Source: Luscinia megarhynchos (Eukaryota > Chordata > Aves > Passeriformes > Turdidae). Taken from it: a DNA stretch of 64,000 nucleotides. How positions within the stretch are numbered: the first letter of the stretch is position 1; the number at the start of each line of letters is the position of its first letter. The position numbers and the translations under genes were made by a program. Shown here one piece after another: positions 11,461 through 41,408 of the stretch. The stretch covers positions 4,519,820-4,583,819 of the forward strand of contig CM067569.1 of assembly GCA_034336665.1 (NCBI GenBank), read 5' to 3'. The notes beneath the pieces were generated by a model, which did no database searches, was not told where the DNA came from, and saw only the letters and a program-made list of their open reading frames with translations.

Positions 11461-14400
11461 GGCAAAATATTTCCAAGTTATTAATTATCTATTGCTTATT
11501 GACTCCTTTTAATAGGCTTTGGGGGTTTTATAAGCTTGGCGGTTTTTTTGGTTTGGGTTTTGCCCCTTCTTAAATAAAAACAAGTCTTTAAGGAATGGTG
11601 ATGAGCTTTTAGCAAGAAACAAACAACAACTCCCACCAAATAAAAAAAGCCCAAACCCATTAACACCCCCACCTCCCTCCCCCCCCAAAAAATCCCCACA
11701 ATGGTTCAGCAAAGATCTCAAACTCCTATTTGGAAGCAGGAGCAAAATATTGAAAGATAAGTGAATTATTGTGGGGTTTCATCCTCCCAGCCAGGAAGGC
11801 TCTCTGCTCTCCTCTCACATTGCTGTGGTCAGATAACTTACTGCTCGAAGCCACTGGAGCCTTATCTCACGAGCAGGAAAAAATATCACAGCAGTGGGAA
11901 AGCTTCAGGGTCTGCCATCCTGTCTCCATGGATGGTTGTGTCTCTTTTATCTTCCCTTTGTGGTTGTTCTAGAGAGCAAAGGTGTACAATATATTTTTTT
12001 TTAACACATCATCCAGCACTATCTGCTTCAAACTCTTTTTGGTAAGAATGTATATCTTCTGCTTATTAAAAACATAGTATTTTATGATATTAATTTTATA
12101 GTTGTCATGTAGGCACACAACATCTGAATATAAACGTCTTGCTTTCCAGAATAACTGAGCTAAATCTTTGGGGAGGTTAATAAATCAGCTGATTGAAAAA
12201 TAGATTTGTTAATTGTCTATCTGATGTGGGCACAAGCGCCTTAGACCTGACAGGCACTGCACACTACACAATTATAATTTCTCCTCCAGCTGACACAGAA
12301 CAGTTCCCGAAGCCAGCAGACATTAACCACCAGAAAGCCAAAAACGGGTCTGAAAAACACACTCCAGTCTCAGTGCTAAAATACCTCATCTCCTACTTTT
12401 CAAAAGGAGCTGGCTGATAGGAGGCTCCACCTAGAGCTCACACGCCAGAAATTCTCCTGGAGGCGTGGAAGTGTGGACAATGCTGTCAGGGATCCAGGGA
12501 TGCTGTGCCACCCCGCCCTGCAATGTGACCCCAGAGCACCTGGGCACACACGGAAAGGGGGGGAAGAGAGTAAAGAATGAAAAAAGGGCATACTTGGCCA
12601 GAGAAAAAAGGGTAAAGTCTGAGTCTAGAAGGGTCAGAAAAGAGGAAGAAGGAGGTTTGGGAAGGCTGGAATGCTGATAGTCTGTGCAAACTCCAACATC
12701 TTGGATTTAGCAGAAAGCTTTTTTAGTTTTATTCTGTCTGCTTGCTTCATTATGATCATAATTTTGCTTCATGCCTTAATGGTTTCCTCTCAGATTTTCT
12801 GGGGAAAAAAGTGTAATATCCATACTCTCACCTCCCAAAAACCCACTTTAACATAACAAGAGAAATCTTACAAAAACTTAAAGAAAAAACAAACCTTTTA
12901 AAACACTAGATCCATTGCTACATACAGAAAAAAAAATGCCACCGCTTTGAAAGAGAATGGCTTCAAACCAGGAAATTTAAAACTCCACGTTCTTTTCCTG
13001 ATATAATCTAGCCCCGGTGCTTGAGAAGCATTAACTGCTGGCATAATTTACCAACTAAATGAACCATCAGGGTGTCTTTTGTAAAGGCTGACACGAAGCC
13101 AAGCGACCTGCCCCAAGAAACAATTGCTAATCTGCACCGAGCGTGTCTCTGTGGTCAGGTGGCATTTCCTTCCTGTCGCAGGGCAAACCTACCAGCAGGA
13201 GCGCACGTAGCACACTGCAGTGTAAAACAAGCGCTGAAACTTTGTCATTTACAGAAAACAAACCCTCTGCTCTGCGAGCTCTGCCACCCCTCTGGTGAGC
13301 GAAGCTGACTCAGGTGTCCCCATGCAGTGCGACAGAGTGGTTTGAATTCTTGCAGGATGCGTTCACAGCGCAGCCTGATATGCCAAATTCCACTCGTTTG
13401 AAATGCAAATCTCTAATTACAGTGTTAAAAGCGACACTTTGAAGGGCAGGGTTCAACAACTACTACACCATTAGCATTCACAAATTAGTTTGTTCTCCAC
13501 GGAGGTTGCACCGAAAATCTCAAGTGAAAAATCCAGGCAGACACAACTCCCAGGGTTTGAGTTTTCCAGAGTGCTGCCTTCAGAATTTTACTATTTCACT
13601 TCACACCGAAGGGCTTTCAGCAGCTCACGGGCTTGGAGCATCAAATAATTTCTAGGCTGTTCTACAGAGTTCAGATGACTATTAAGACATTAAATGAAAC
13701 TGTTAAAAAGTAAAACTACACATAGCAGAGAGGGCTTCACTGCTTTAATTTCAACATTTAGACTAAAATTCCCCATCCAATATTTCCCCTCCTTTCATTT
13801 CTTCCCTCTCACCTCTATTTAAAATAGAATTGTTAGAATGACAGTAATATTTCTGTTCCACACCTTTGGAGTGTACACATAAGGTGCATTCTGTAATTTC
13901 TCCATCTGTTACAATACTTACTCTAAAACCTAAAAAATACTTAAAAACTGATCTGGAAACTCCAGTTTTTAAGTCACTGGACTGAGGCTGGGTGTCTTTT
14001 TTGTTTGTTTTGATTTGTTTTTAATTTTTCTCTTTCTTTAAGTATGAAGTACACTTTAAAAGCAAATTAGTGCTAGACTTGACTGATTCTTAAAGCTGGA
14101 GTGTGACCCCTAGGTGGTGCTGACATCCTGATATTCCACGAGGTTAAGGAATATTCCACTTTGTTAAATTGTATCCTGGAGCATCATCCCTCAGCAGGAG
14201 CCCCCAGGAATGTGCACTGCAGTCAGCAGTTCCATTTTCTGGAAATATTTTATTTTAACACAGTGGGTTTAAATCTGTAGCCGTACAGAATAATTTGATT
14301 TCCTCTTCAGTGAAGGGGCAGAGTGCACTGCCAGGTGGTGGCAGTGGAATCTGGGTAATTGTGTCCAGTATTTCAAGAAAGCATCTCTGAGAGAGAATCC

Positions 14401-14699
14401 TTCTGATCCATCAGAATAAAGACAGGAAAATTCATGTTGCATTTTCTTCCCCCGGGATGCTTTTTTATCAATAACTCTTGCACAACATGTAAAACTTCCA
14501 GAGAAGAAACTGAGAACAACACAAGAAAATCAGCTCAGTCTGTTCAATTTCATTCTTAGGCTACATAACCTGATTAGATTTGAAGAATTAGAGATGCTAT
14601 GGCTGGATAAAAGGACAATCTGACCTCTTGCATGCTGAAAAAGAATATATTGTTCTGATCAAATATTGTCATGGGGCAAAGAAACTCAACCAGGTGTTA

Positions 14700-16925
14700 T
14701 TTTAAGTTACCCAAACTGATTTATTGACAATTTAAATGTGACGTATTTACAGCACTGTTTCTAAAATAATTTAACAATTTTCATAGATTTATAAAAGTAC
14801 TGATAAATAGGAGACCCTGACAGTGACCAACCACAAATATTTCCCTATGCTACTGAACTACAACAGTAGTTCATTTCTTTTTTTCATTTTTCTTTTTCCC
14901 CTCTTCTTTAAGTCCCATAATGGAGCTGCTTTACCTCCACCCAATGTGTAAAATTGCCAATACCAAAATATAATAAAATGACCATGCAGTGTGAAAGCTG
15001 TACCAGAGCAAGTGATTTCAGATGTTAGGCTACAGTAAAAATATTACAATGCAAAGTGTCTTCCACACAGAATGTACTTGTGAAAAAATAAGCTTCTGAA
15101 GAGCTAATGGTTTATTTTTATAGAAATTAAAACCTACAATACTAGTACAGACATTTACAGTAATTTCCAATTCTGTGCTAGTTTTCACATATATTTAAAG
15201 TCAAACAAAACCAGTAATTTACAGACACCACTGCCTTAAGACAGTGGTTAGTTAGCTTATGGATAAAAAAAATAAACCAAAACCAAAAGAAGGTGCTGAT
15301 ATAATTTAAGGTTTTGAAATTAACTATATTCCATTCTTACATGACATCAATTATTCTGTCCTGGGATCAACAAATTGCTGTGGTAAAGCCATCCATATCT
15401 CTCAAGCAGGAAGTCAGTTTGGAAGTTGGAGAGAAGATGGACTTTCCTGATATGTATCTTAGGTTCCAGTGACAAAAAGTCTCACAAAGCTGGACAATCG
15501 GGATCACAGTAAGCAGCAGCATGAGATATTTGTGGGGTTGGGATTAAAGCAAACATTTTTTTCCAAAAATGATGAAAAGTACACACCATCTAATCCAATA
15601 CTTGAAATGTAAAGGTTCTCCTCGCTGGCATCACTGATGCCCCATAACACAATGTACACATACAACAAATACTCACTTTTTAAGAACACATATTGCACAG
15701 CAGTGGGTGCAACACCAGAACACTGGTACCCCTGGCATAAATCTTGTTTTAAAGAGCTGTTTCAAACTATGCTACCCAGAGCAACTCCAAGCCAACACTC
15801 AAACTCAGTAAGAATGGTCTGTGTACATCACTAACCCAAAAGTGTTTCAACAGTGTGAGAGAAAACACAGGCACTTCAGATTCTTAGTGCACCAGAAGTT
15901 AGAGGCCACGATTGCAGGACTAGGAACAGTTCAGTACCAATAACAACACAACTAAGGGAGCTCTTCCACTGATCAATACAGGAACAAGAACTGTTCACAA
16001 AGCACTGGGAAAGAAATCATTCTCCAAACAGTAACCAAACAATTAACATTTAAACATTTAAGAAAACATAATTGCTGCAAAGCCTAATGTAACACAACAT
16101 AAACCCTACTTAGTTAAAAAGATCTAAAGTGTCCAAATTCCAAAGTCCAAATTCTCTTCTCCCCCCCCTCCAAAACACCACTACATGCAGTCCACGGAAA
16201 CCCAAATGTGCAAAAAGTTATAACCCACCTTTAGGAGTGCATCAAAAATAGGCTGACTATTCAAAATATTATTTTAGTGGAAATTTTACAGCACCATAAC
16301 TAGAATTCCAAGGGAGTTCAGAATTCTTGTTCTGATAACAAATCAGTTGACACTGTTGATCCTAAAGAACAGAAGAAACATTTTGTGCATTTCCTGGTAT
16401 CCGAAAGTCACGGAGAGAAAAAAATTCTCATATATGCCTAAAATCTTACTGTAGTTTAAGATGAAATTAAATAATCACACTTGTTGGCAACAAATTCTCC
16501 AAAATAGAGCGTTAGTTGCAAATTTAGTAAACCTGCCAGATTAGGAATTAGAAGTTGCTGGTACCTTGCTTACTTGCAGAAGTACTTCTTTTTTTTTTTT
16601 TTTTTTAATGCATTTTGGGTTGGGTTTTTTTTCCTAAACTGTGCAGTTTGGCCCCTCCCTAGTAAGTGATTTACTATCAGGCTTTGAGAAAACGCCTAAG
16701 GTCCATCTCTGACCCTCAGCTGAAAGGCAACACACAAACACATTATATATACCCATGTGTGCACAGGAACACACACACATATATATATAACAGCAGTGCT
16801 CCAGTTGGTTTGTTTTTGTTTTTTCTTTTTTTTGTTCTCATTTCCTGGAATTTTCTTTGGTTCAAAGTCCAAGCAAGGAAATTAAAGGACCGAACAAATG
16901 GATCATTCTCCAAACACTTCCATCC
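14700..16925 (-). other. PLEKHA1: PLEKHA1 3' untranslated region (predicted)
   Basis: This is the 2.2 kb after the PLEKHA1 stop codon on the minus strand. Canonical AATAAA signals on the minus strand occur at 15111-15116 and 14720-14725 (TTTATT on the plus strand), which would place cleavage near 15095 or 14700. No conserved protein frame lies in it. A T-run on the plus strand at about 16587-16605 becomes an A-run inside the UTR and could cause internal oligo-dT priming in cDNA data. The true end needs transcript evidence. Confidence 0.5.
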
Positions 16926-32084
<15,159 letters not shown>

Positions 32085-35000
32085 CTGCACAGCAAGAAGC
32101 ACAGGAGGTAAGCAAAGTTCCTTGTTGCTAATTTTAAGACTGCTCTGTGCCTACCCATGACATTTTGAGCAGTTTCAACCAGTAGCTTAAAGAAGTTTCT
32201 ACGGAAGGGTAAGTGAAGCGTAGCTGCTCCCCACATCACCAGCACTGAATTTTTAGACAGGACTTTCAAACTTCTTTAAAGCATGTATTTAGATTTAATA
32301 GCCTAAGTGCAAAGTTACAAGTGGTAAGAAGCAGATGAGCATCAAGATTACCTTTTACAAGATCACTGAAAAATAAAGGTTATCCTTCTCAACATGCATA
32401 AAATTGAGGCAGCGGTGGGGTTACACTTCCTCCTCTGACATTGTCCCTCATGGCCAAGAAAGAATATTTGTCAGGAGCTCAACTGCCCAACACAACTTTT
32501 CATGTCTTGCTAGGCAAGTGCAATAAAATTGCTTTTAGAAACATTGTTCACATTTCTCTTCTCTCCTACAAAAAGCACTTTATGTGTCTAAGGCATATTT
32601 TCATTCTTATACATTGAATTGGAAAAATGAAGCTGTATGTGCACCAACAGAGAGATGTGAACACCCTCTGCTCATGGTACTGAGGTCTGACTTTGTCAGG
32701 CTTTTATTTTGGCTTTTGTTCTGGGGTGTTTTCTGGCTTTTAGTTTGTTTTACTTCAAAAAATTAAATTAAAAGCAGCATTGTACCCACCTATTACCATT
32801 TTACCATTCGCCTTTTATGGCTCTGCCTTTTGCATCACGGGTTTTGCTTCCTTTTATTTTATGGGATAGTCATTTTACTTTAAGAGCCAGCCTTGTTAGA
32901 CCAAAGATAAATTTGCATACTCAACTAAAAATGATAAAAATTAGGTTGATACCAATCTTTCCCAGGGCAGGAAAGAAATGATTCAGTCGTCACATTTTGT
33001 TACAAAATTCAGAAATAGTACAGATCCAAAAATACTAACGTAAGACATAGAAGGTTGAAGCACTTCACATTTTTCATAATCTTCCAACTTCTCCAGCTTT
33101 AACTGTGTAATAATATAGAAGTTTCATTTTAGCATTTCTTTAAATTCTTTATCTTTAATGCTTTTTTAAGGTTACTTGATTTAGATACAATGAGAAAGGC
33201 ACCTGATAATTATTTGTAGTTAGCTACTGATACACCGCACCAAAACATGAGACAGTTTTTCAAGTGTTGTTTTGGGGAGAGAATCAGTGTTTATTTTAGG
33301 AACTCAGATATCCACATTTTTGGGGAGGGGATCAATATGCATACATGTAAATGTATAATTGTAATTACAGCTGTCATTTTATATGACTAATTAGAACACA
33401 AGCAAATTTTTGACTCACTTTGAGAAACAGTTTTTAAAAAGTCTATCACCAGCAACAATGTTAAATATGCAAAGGTTTATTCTTCAATGAAGCAAGAAAA
33501 TTCACTAAGAATCTAAATTTTCTTGGTGTGTATTTAAATATCACAGATCTAAGTCAAGTTCTGTAACCAAGTTACAGTTATAAGGACCACAAAAATAAAC
33601 ACTTGAGCTCTCAGGACAATATAATTATTTTAACAAACATTCATCAGTAATTCAATTGAGGCTCTTGGGATCACTTCATGCTGAAGCAACATCTCTCTAT
33701 AAACAACAAATCTGAAGGCAAGCTCAAGGGTAGCTATTCTCTAAATTACAGCTCAAATCTGGCAAAACTTGGCATCACACCTTGACTGCATTTAAATTAG
33801 TATAAAAATTCCCATTTATCAATATTGCACTAATTTGTGCCAGGTGGTCTCTCAACAAAATCATCCAGCATTTCCAGGACACCCTCTAGCTTCGTATCAA
33901 CAATTTATGAAGCCCAGAAAAGCCCTGTGCCTAAAAAAAAGCAAATATTGGTGGCTGGTTTCCTGTCTGAGCAGACTTAAAGCTGTGCTCTCTGCAGATG
34001 TGAAGAAAATGAAACAAGGAAAACTTGTTTTTGAAACAAGATACGGATTTATTAAGAATCCTTGAATAAAACCAACTGAATTTTCAAAGCACTCTCCCCC
34101 TATAAGAGAATCTATGTTTCAGAAAACCTTTCAAGGAAAATGAAAGGAGGATGCTCATAATGCTCCATTATGAACATACAATTAGCCAAAGCTGAACTAC
34201 TCCAATACTTGAAATTTTTTTTCTAGGGCAAAAGACAAAACTCAGAAGCTTTCTCTTATTTGTCAGTAAACCAATTCTCACAGAAGAAAAGAGCAACTCA
34301 AATCTAAATGAATAAAGATTTTCTATTTCAAAGTACTACTAGCTAAATTCTAGCCTACAAAATGATACTATTTGTTATATGTGTGCTCTAATGAAAATAC
34401 AACATAAACTAACACTAATGTAAAAATATAAATTGTATAACTGCTTTTCCTTCAAATTATTTTAAAATTCCTCATGGGATTACAGACTGATAGTCTACCA
34501 AACTGATGTTCTTAAAGAATAAGAGACAAAAAAATCCCCTTTATAATAAATTGAAATCTAACACAATATCATACAACTGTTTTCCATTTTTAAAAGCCTG
34601 CTTCCACACATTACACCTTGGCAAGATTCCCCTGTAAATTAATAGCAATTCTATTCAACCTTCATTAATGAACCACAATTTGCAAAAAGCATTAAAAAAA
34701 AAAAAAAATCGATTTGTGCCTTTCTTCCAGTTACCAAAGGAACTGAACACATGGCAAAGCCACCACCATGATCCCCTTCCGCTGACAACTCTAGACAGAC
34801 CCAAAAAGCCTTGATGGAATTGCCATGATTCATACATGGAATTGCAGAACTCTAATTCCTCTCAGCAGGAAATCTGGCTGGAAGACCACCAGCCTAAGAA
34901 TTCATCAAAACTTCAACTTAGAAATGTCTTTGGAATATAGATCACGTCTTAAATAGATGAGATTTTTCATTAAATTATTCAAAGCAATTATGAAACAAAA

Positions 35001-38000
35001 ATCTCCAAGTCTGTACATTTCACAGCATTATTACAGGCACCCTTAGTTACCTCCTGCAGCAGAACCTGCAGCACAGAACAGTGTATTAACTCTCCTAGAA
35101 TCAAGCATTATAAAAAGATTATGAGCTCTCAGGAAGGCTGAAGGCATCAAACAGTTACAGATCACATACAATTTCATTTTATTTTGCCTTCCCTCCCTGC
35201 ACTGGAGATGTGGGTCAATGCCATAGTGTTACTTCATGAAAAACATCCCCGTGGCCCATTTCCCCCTCTTCTTGCCACAATCCTCTAGAAATAAAGATGT
35301 TCTTGAAAACCCATTTTGTGGTCTATAGTAACACTCTGCAAGAACTCTCAGCTCCTTAAAGTTCTTTCCTGGAGGGCTGTGTTATAAGGCAAACAGAAGG
35401 TGTCACTTATTTTTGAAGCCTTACATCCCTCTTTCCAGCAGCAGGGTGCTAATTTAGGAGGTCCAAACCTCACCAGCCCAGCTTCTCTCAGATTTCCCTG
35501 CTCTTTTCCTCTGAGGTACAACACACACCGACATTCCCCAACATTTATATCCCACACTCAGGGCTGCCTGAGCACCACTATAAATAAAAATCCCAGATCA
35601 CCTTCCCCAGTCTCACTGTAAATGCATGACTGCACAAGTAGGACCTGCAGAAGCACATGAGCATCTCCTTTTCACCATTTATAACACATGGCTTAAACTC
35701 TCCCACATTAATTCCTATTTTTAGATTCCCACCAGCACCTGTTCTTGAGTTCACCTCCATTACAGACTGGTTGTAGCCTTTGTATCTTCAAGTACAAAGT
35801 CTAGACAAGACTGAAGTGAGGTGCCAGATAACATTTCTATGGGCCAATCTCTCCTTTGACTAGATTTCCACAGGTAGGTGCAAACCATGGGCCACTGGCT
35901 GACTAAAGCAAGTGGAATTTTGTCTTCATAAAAAGACCATGAAATAGGCTTTGCACTATGACAGGAGAGCTTGATTAAGAAATACAAGAGGGACACTTAA
36001 TATCTCTTTATTTTACATCTATTTTCCCTGAGCTTCAGGTATACTTTATTACTTTTATTTTTTGAATTTAGAGGAACAGTTCTACTTCCTGCTCTTTAAC
36101 ATTTGGAACTTTGGGTTTAACTCACCCCAGGAGATGACTTTGGGGTTCTTTTTCTATCAGCTAGAAAGATTAAGAAACATCCATTACCTACTTACTCATC
36201 CCTATGAAATGAAGAACAACATTCATACACCTCCACTTGATAAATATAAAATGATGCCATGAGTCATGCCCAGCCCTCCTCCCCACCTCCCTTTTTAAGC
36301 TCTGCTGTTTACAGCAGCTCCAGCACCACAAAGGGAAGGTAAAGCAGCATCCCCAGCGATCTCCAGTCTTTCCTGCACTTCCAGGGACAGCTTAATTAGT
36401 GAGGGCTCCTGGCTTTTGCCTAGGCAATTACTCTCAGCTTCCTGCTGTAAATCAGCTGCTCCCCAGCTGGTCACCTCCTTTAGTGACCACTTAGTGCCTC
36501 CCGAGGGAAGGGATGAGTTCAGACTGTCCTGCTTATCCCCTGAAGAACAGGGCAATGAAAGCTTTCCTTCTTGGGTACATCCAGGACAAGGAAAGGGAAC
36601 AGGGAGGGGGAAATTCCAACCCTAAGACAAGCAGCTCAGAGCAGCCTCTGAAAACAAGTCACATAAATCTTCCAGAGACAGTAGCTCAAACCTCTCTTTA
36701 TTTCCTTGAAAACCTTCCAGCACAGGCCTATGCTTACACCAAAAACATACCAAACCCCCCTCCAAACAACTAACCCAGGAGCTGGAGAGGTGACTTAACT
36801 GGAATTCTTTTGACAACAAAAGATAATTCAGAATTGATGGATTTAAAATACAAACCCAGCTTTTCAATTTCCCAAAGATCCCCACTGCCTTATTTTTGTT
36901 CTGGAGGGCACAGCAGATACTTCTATTAACAGGGAAGATGTGACTTTGATTTGCCAGCAGCCTATAATACACTTTTTAACTACATTTAAAAATGAGAACT
37001 GGAAGTCTCTAGGATACACTGTCCCTTAAATTCAGATTCCCTTTCTAAAGTAGTCAAAAAGAAGGAAAAACCAGCTGCAAAAGGCCAGTATTCACCTGGA
37101 AAATAATTGTTAAGCAGAAATCAATTTTCCAAATTAAAAAACCTTGAATAAAATTGGCACTGATCTCTCCTATCCCTGACCAAACCATGAGAAATGCCAA
37201 AAGATATATCCCTCCCCAGTACCTAATCCAACTTCCAAGCAGGCCACAGTATAGAAAAATCATTGTTGCAGAGATGAATCATCTAACAAAACCAGCTGCC
37301 TTATCTTGAACTTCAGTCTTATCCAGTGGTGATTCTGTTCAAAATGCTGATCTGCTGTTTTCCAGGAACACTTGTTAAATCAGGGCAAGCCAACCACTCC
37401 CACCTTTTCCAGTGTACCTCAGCAAGTCAAATGATTGAATTTTATTCAATGCTAACATGTAATGTTACTTTTACCTCAGAAAAAAAAAAATCAATATGTT
37501 GTAAGGGAAATCTGGAGTTCTACAGAAGTTATCTGAATCCATCACTCCCTGACCTATTTCAAATACTGATCTACAAGTTCCATGATGGAACAGACTGCTA
37601 CTTCCTCAAAAACTTCTGCAGAAATTTCTCTAAGTGATGTTTCCTGTTCATAACTGAACTATTTTCCTCCCATTTTAAGGTATTTGCAATAGCAGCCAAA
37701 GGCTTTGGGATATGATGGAATGAGGAAATACACTGCACAGGATGCAGAACTCCTCTCTATCGCTGATCTTTAAAGTCAAAACAAAACAAAAAAAAACCCC
37801 TCACCTTAATGGCTTTTGCCCAGCTAAAACAATTATTCTAATTGTCCCACTAAATGCACAGAGCTAACACAAATAAAAGGAAAGCATCCTGTGCAACAAG
37901 GCCATTATAAAAAAACCACTCTTGAAATAAATCCATTAATAACTTATGAGTGATGACCAGCTTACAAGGCAATGAAGCAAAATAACAAAGCTAAGAGACA

Positions 38001-41000
38001 GTGATAGAATATGTTCAATAACACCAAGTCTTTACAACAGTCAGATGTAATGTTCATCACTTTATATTAAGCCTCTAGATAACATAATTACTCAAAATGA
38101 GATATAACCAGAGATAAATATAATAAAACAAAATGTAGTTACTCTAATTCACTTTGACAAGCCTTAAAACAAGATCTTAAATGCTTATTAATTTCAGTTA
38201 CATAATAGTTAAAATACTTAAAAATGCAAGTTCCAATGCTCCAAATAAGACAAATTAGGTCCTTGTTCTTGAAGATGCTTACACACTTAGTCTATAGAAA
38301 GTGTCCATTCATGACAACCAAAACAAATAAAAAATTAAGCAGGAAATAACCACATTACTTACTAGGATTACTTATTATTACTAGTTAGTCATTAGGAAAA
38401 AAAAAATACTTGTTTAATTTCAATAATAAACTAATAACTGTTTCATCTAGGTCAACCACTCCCAGTTATTTCAAATTCCGAATCAAACTAAAAATCCTGG
38501 TGAAGCTTATTTGACTTTAGGAAGTCCAACACAAAAAGGTGAGGCTGGTTGAATAATGAAATTTGCCATTTTTGAGCTAGTCTTGCTGATTTTTACTCTG
38601 AATCCTGGGTATAAACTCAGCAGTACAAATAAACACAGACCTTCCTGGGAAGTACGTAAGAAATGGAAAGGCCAGCTGCTTAGGAAATTAGCAGTATCTT
38701 CAGTTTCCAGAGGATACTCTTATGTTGTTAAAGAAAGGGCTGTAAATAACTGATTTTTCAGTTCATTTCAGTATCATATAATGAAAAGAACATTATCAGG
38801 TAAATATTTGGTTTGACCCCTTTTACAGATAAAAAAGGATTTAATGAAATCAAAGTACACAAAGTGAGTAACTGATTATCAATTTTGATTCTGTGGATCT
38901 AATTTGGCAAATTCAATGCAGAATAAAGAAAAATGCAGTGGTTCACCTATATAAAAACTTTGAAAAGGAAAAAATCATTGCTGTTCAATTTTCACCTCAT
39001 TTATTTTAATATTTACATTACAGACTATGTTCATTTTCTTGTATAATCCACTGTGTGGGCCAAAAATCCCTCCACTGCAAAGATTTGATATTTCCCCCAG
39101 AATTCAGCTCACTTATCAGTTATATCAGTAGTACACAAGGATTTCCAGAGATTAGGACTAATCTCAGAGCTCTTCAGGCAGTGCAAGTGTAGTGAAAGCT
39201 CTTTAGGAAGAACAGGGCTTTGTTTCATGTAAGAGAACCAATGTGCATTTACAGAACACACCAGCTGCTGTTTACCAAGGTGGGAGGGGAAAATTAAGCT
39301 CCCACCAAATGGCAAAGTTTTTGGGACATTACCTCTCCCTCTCCTTTTTTAAATACACCTTGAACTAAGAAAATCAAACCCCACTCTGGCATATTTAACA
39401 GAAATCTCACCCAACACACGCTAAACCCCACAAAGTGAAAGCTGCTCTGCAGTGCCAGGTTCTGTAGCACAGTGCCAGCACACTAACACTTCACTCCAAG
39501 CACATCACTCACTGTAACTTCTCACAGGATTCATTCCCAGCAGCACTCCTCCTTGGAGCACAGGGAATCGTCCTCATGTCAGGTAACAGCCCATGCCTCG
39601 TTGTGGCCTTCTGCCTCACCCTCCTCATTTGTGGGATGGCACAAACACCAGTTACTGGCAGCTTTACTTTGCACTGACAAAGGTTTTTCTCCCAACCTCA
39701 GCAATGGTGTGCAGGGCGAATAACAGCCCTCCACCCACAGGAAAAATCCCAAAAGTAGCAGGCAGGCTCCTGGCATTTTGTGAGATTGCTGTCTGACCTA
39801 CACACAGAAAAATTCCCAAATCCTGTGTACATCCAGCAAGCCTGAAAATCCTGGATGCACCATGAGCAGGCAACAGGCTGGTTTTCCAACACCCTGTACT
39901 GCTGCCTCCCACAAAAAAGGCAGCAAATGGACCTCCTGCAGGAATCATGTTCCTCCACTCAAAAATCAGGGCACCAGCACAAATTAGGAAGACAGCACAG
40001 ATAAATTACAGCATCTACAGCAAACTTGATTTATGGAAGAAACAAAAGAAAAAGGTTAATGATAAAAAATCAAGATAACCAAACCCTGAAGTCCTGCATC
40101 AGCAGAGACACTTTTAACATCTTTTAAGTTACCCAACCTTCCAGCACTGCTGCACACACAGGGATAGTCTACCAGACATAGGAATAACTTGCCAGCTGAA
40201 TTATCAGCACAGCCTAAGGTCCCATTTGTCATTCTCAGCCTCCCTAAAGAGTTAACCAACATATTAAACAACACCTTTTGAAGTGCACTTTTAAGAGGAC
40301 TGCTCACTCTTACAACAAACCTGGCATGTAACTGTTTTAGTGCTTAACAGAAGAACACTTAATTAAGTCACTAGTCTGAACAAGTTCCAACACATTTTCT
40401 TGGACATGGGATGTAAATGTGGTGGGTACCAAAGCACCCAGGGAGAGCATACACATCAAAACAATTACATATTAAATGAATTAATTTATCACCTATCTGT
40501 CAGTATACAGAGACTGTTCCTGGGAGTGTTGACTCTCAACAACGAAAACATGTTTGCAAAGCATGATAATTGCTGTCTAGTCTACATTTTCAATTTATAG
40601 CAATGACAGTGCCCTATTTTCACCAGAAATATTTTAAAGTCCAAAATACTTTTAAGTCTGTAACATTACTAAAGACACTGCGTATTAGAGGTGGCTGTAA
40701 ATTTTTTTCCCTTTGGGAGAGTGGAGAGGTAGAAAAGCTCAACCTCTTTCACATGAAAAAGTCAGTAAACCAGGCCAAATTTAAGAGATTCTGCTTACCA
40801 TGCCAGCAGAATAAATGAGCTAAATTGATATCCAAAACATCTGGATGCAATGGTTAGCTAGAATTGAAAGCATCTTCCAAAGGAGAGAACAGCCAACAAA
40901 GGAACAGAAAGAGCTTTGCTACTGTCCCCTCTGTGGCAGAACCATAACATAAAAGATTTACATGTTTGTGTGGGTATTTTAAGCATTGTTTTAAAATTCT

Positions 41001-41285
41001 GTTAAACAAACAAGGCCATGCAGGGCTCCTAAAAGTTTTAAGGACTTGCTTTCTCTAAGTGACACCAGAGATTTCCAGTCAAACCTTTTTTCCACTGTAT
41101 TTTCCTGGTTTTCCTTCCCCTGCCTGGAGCTTATCCCTATTTTCTAACTTGGGCAGTGTCTCCAGCCTCTCCCTCTCAGCACTAGGGAGCTCTGTGTCCC
41201 ACATCAGCACCTTCCTGGCCACATCCAACCTGACCTCCCTGAACACCCCTGCGATGCAGAGATGCTGCTGCTGCTCAGCACTCAG

Positions 41286-41408
41286 TAGGAGAATGGAGGG
41301 ACACAGAAACAGCTTGTCCCAGGCCACACAGGAAGATTTTTGGCAACACAGTGAGCTGAACCTGTTTCCCAAGTCTCAGAGCAGCAACCTCACTATTGAA
41401 CCACCTTT
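41286..41408 (+). repeat. MIR-like ancient SINE fragment
   Basis: The plus strand has the sense order of the MIR consensus: GAGAATGGAGGGACACAGAA (compare GGAAACTGAGGCACAGAGA), TTGTCCCAGGCCACACAGGA (compare TTGCCCAAGGTCACACAGCT), GAGCTGAACCTGTTTCCCAAG, TCTCAGAGC and AACCTCACTATTGAACCAC. The match is degenerate, as expected for a very old element. Identified by eye. Confidence 0.5.

Larger units (their letters stand above)
10070..14700. other. Intergenic interval between HTRA1 and PLEKHA1
   Basis: No protein gene is supported. From left to right it holds the upstream half of the HTRA1 CpG island, a 24-base A-run at 10514-10537, an AT-rich dinucleotide region at about 11355-11460 (ATAT with short GC interruptions), and a CpG-containing stretch at about 13060-13660 with an octamer ATGCAAAT at 13403-13410 and TAATTA at 13414-13419. 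A 78-codon frame at 13072-13308 has no family resemblance. In primates ARMS2 lies in this interval; nothing like it is visible here, which agrees with its being primate-specific. Confidence 0.7.

Noticed and set aside
13072..13308. 78-codon cysteine-containing frame in the HTRA1-PLEKHA1 spacer, considered as an ARMS2-like gene
   Set aside because: No resemblance to ARMS2 that I can see, no signal peptide, and ARMS2 is known only from primates.
38818..38900. Possible further MIR fragment (TTTTACAGATAAAAAAGG)
   Set aside because: Match is too short and AT-rich to separate from background.
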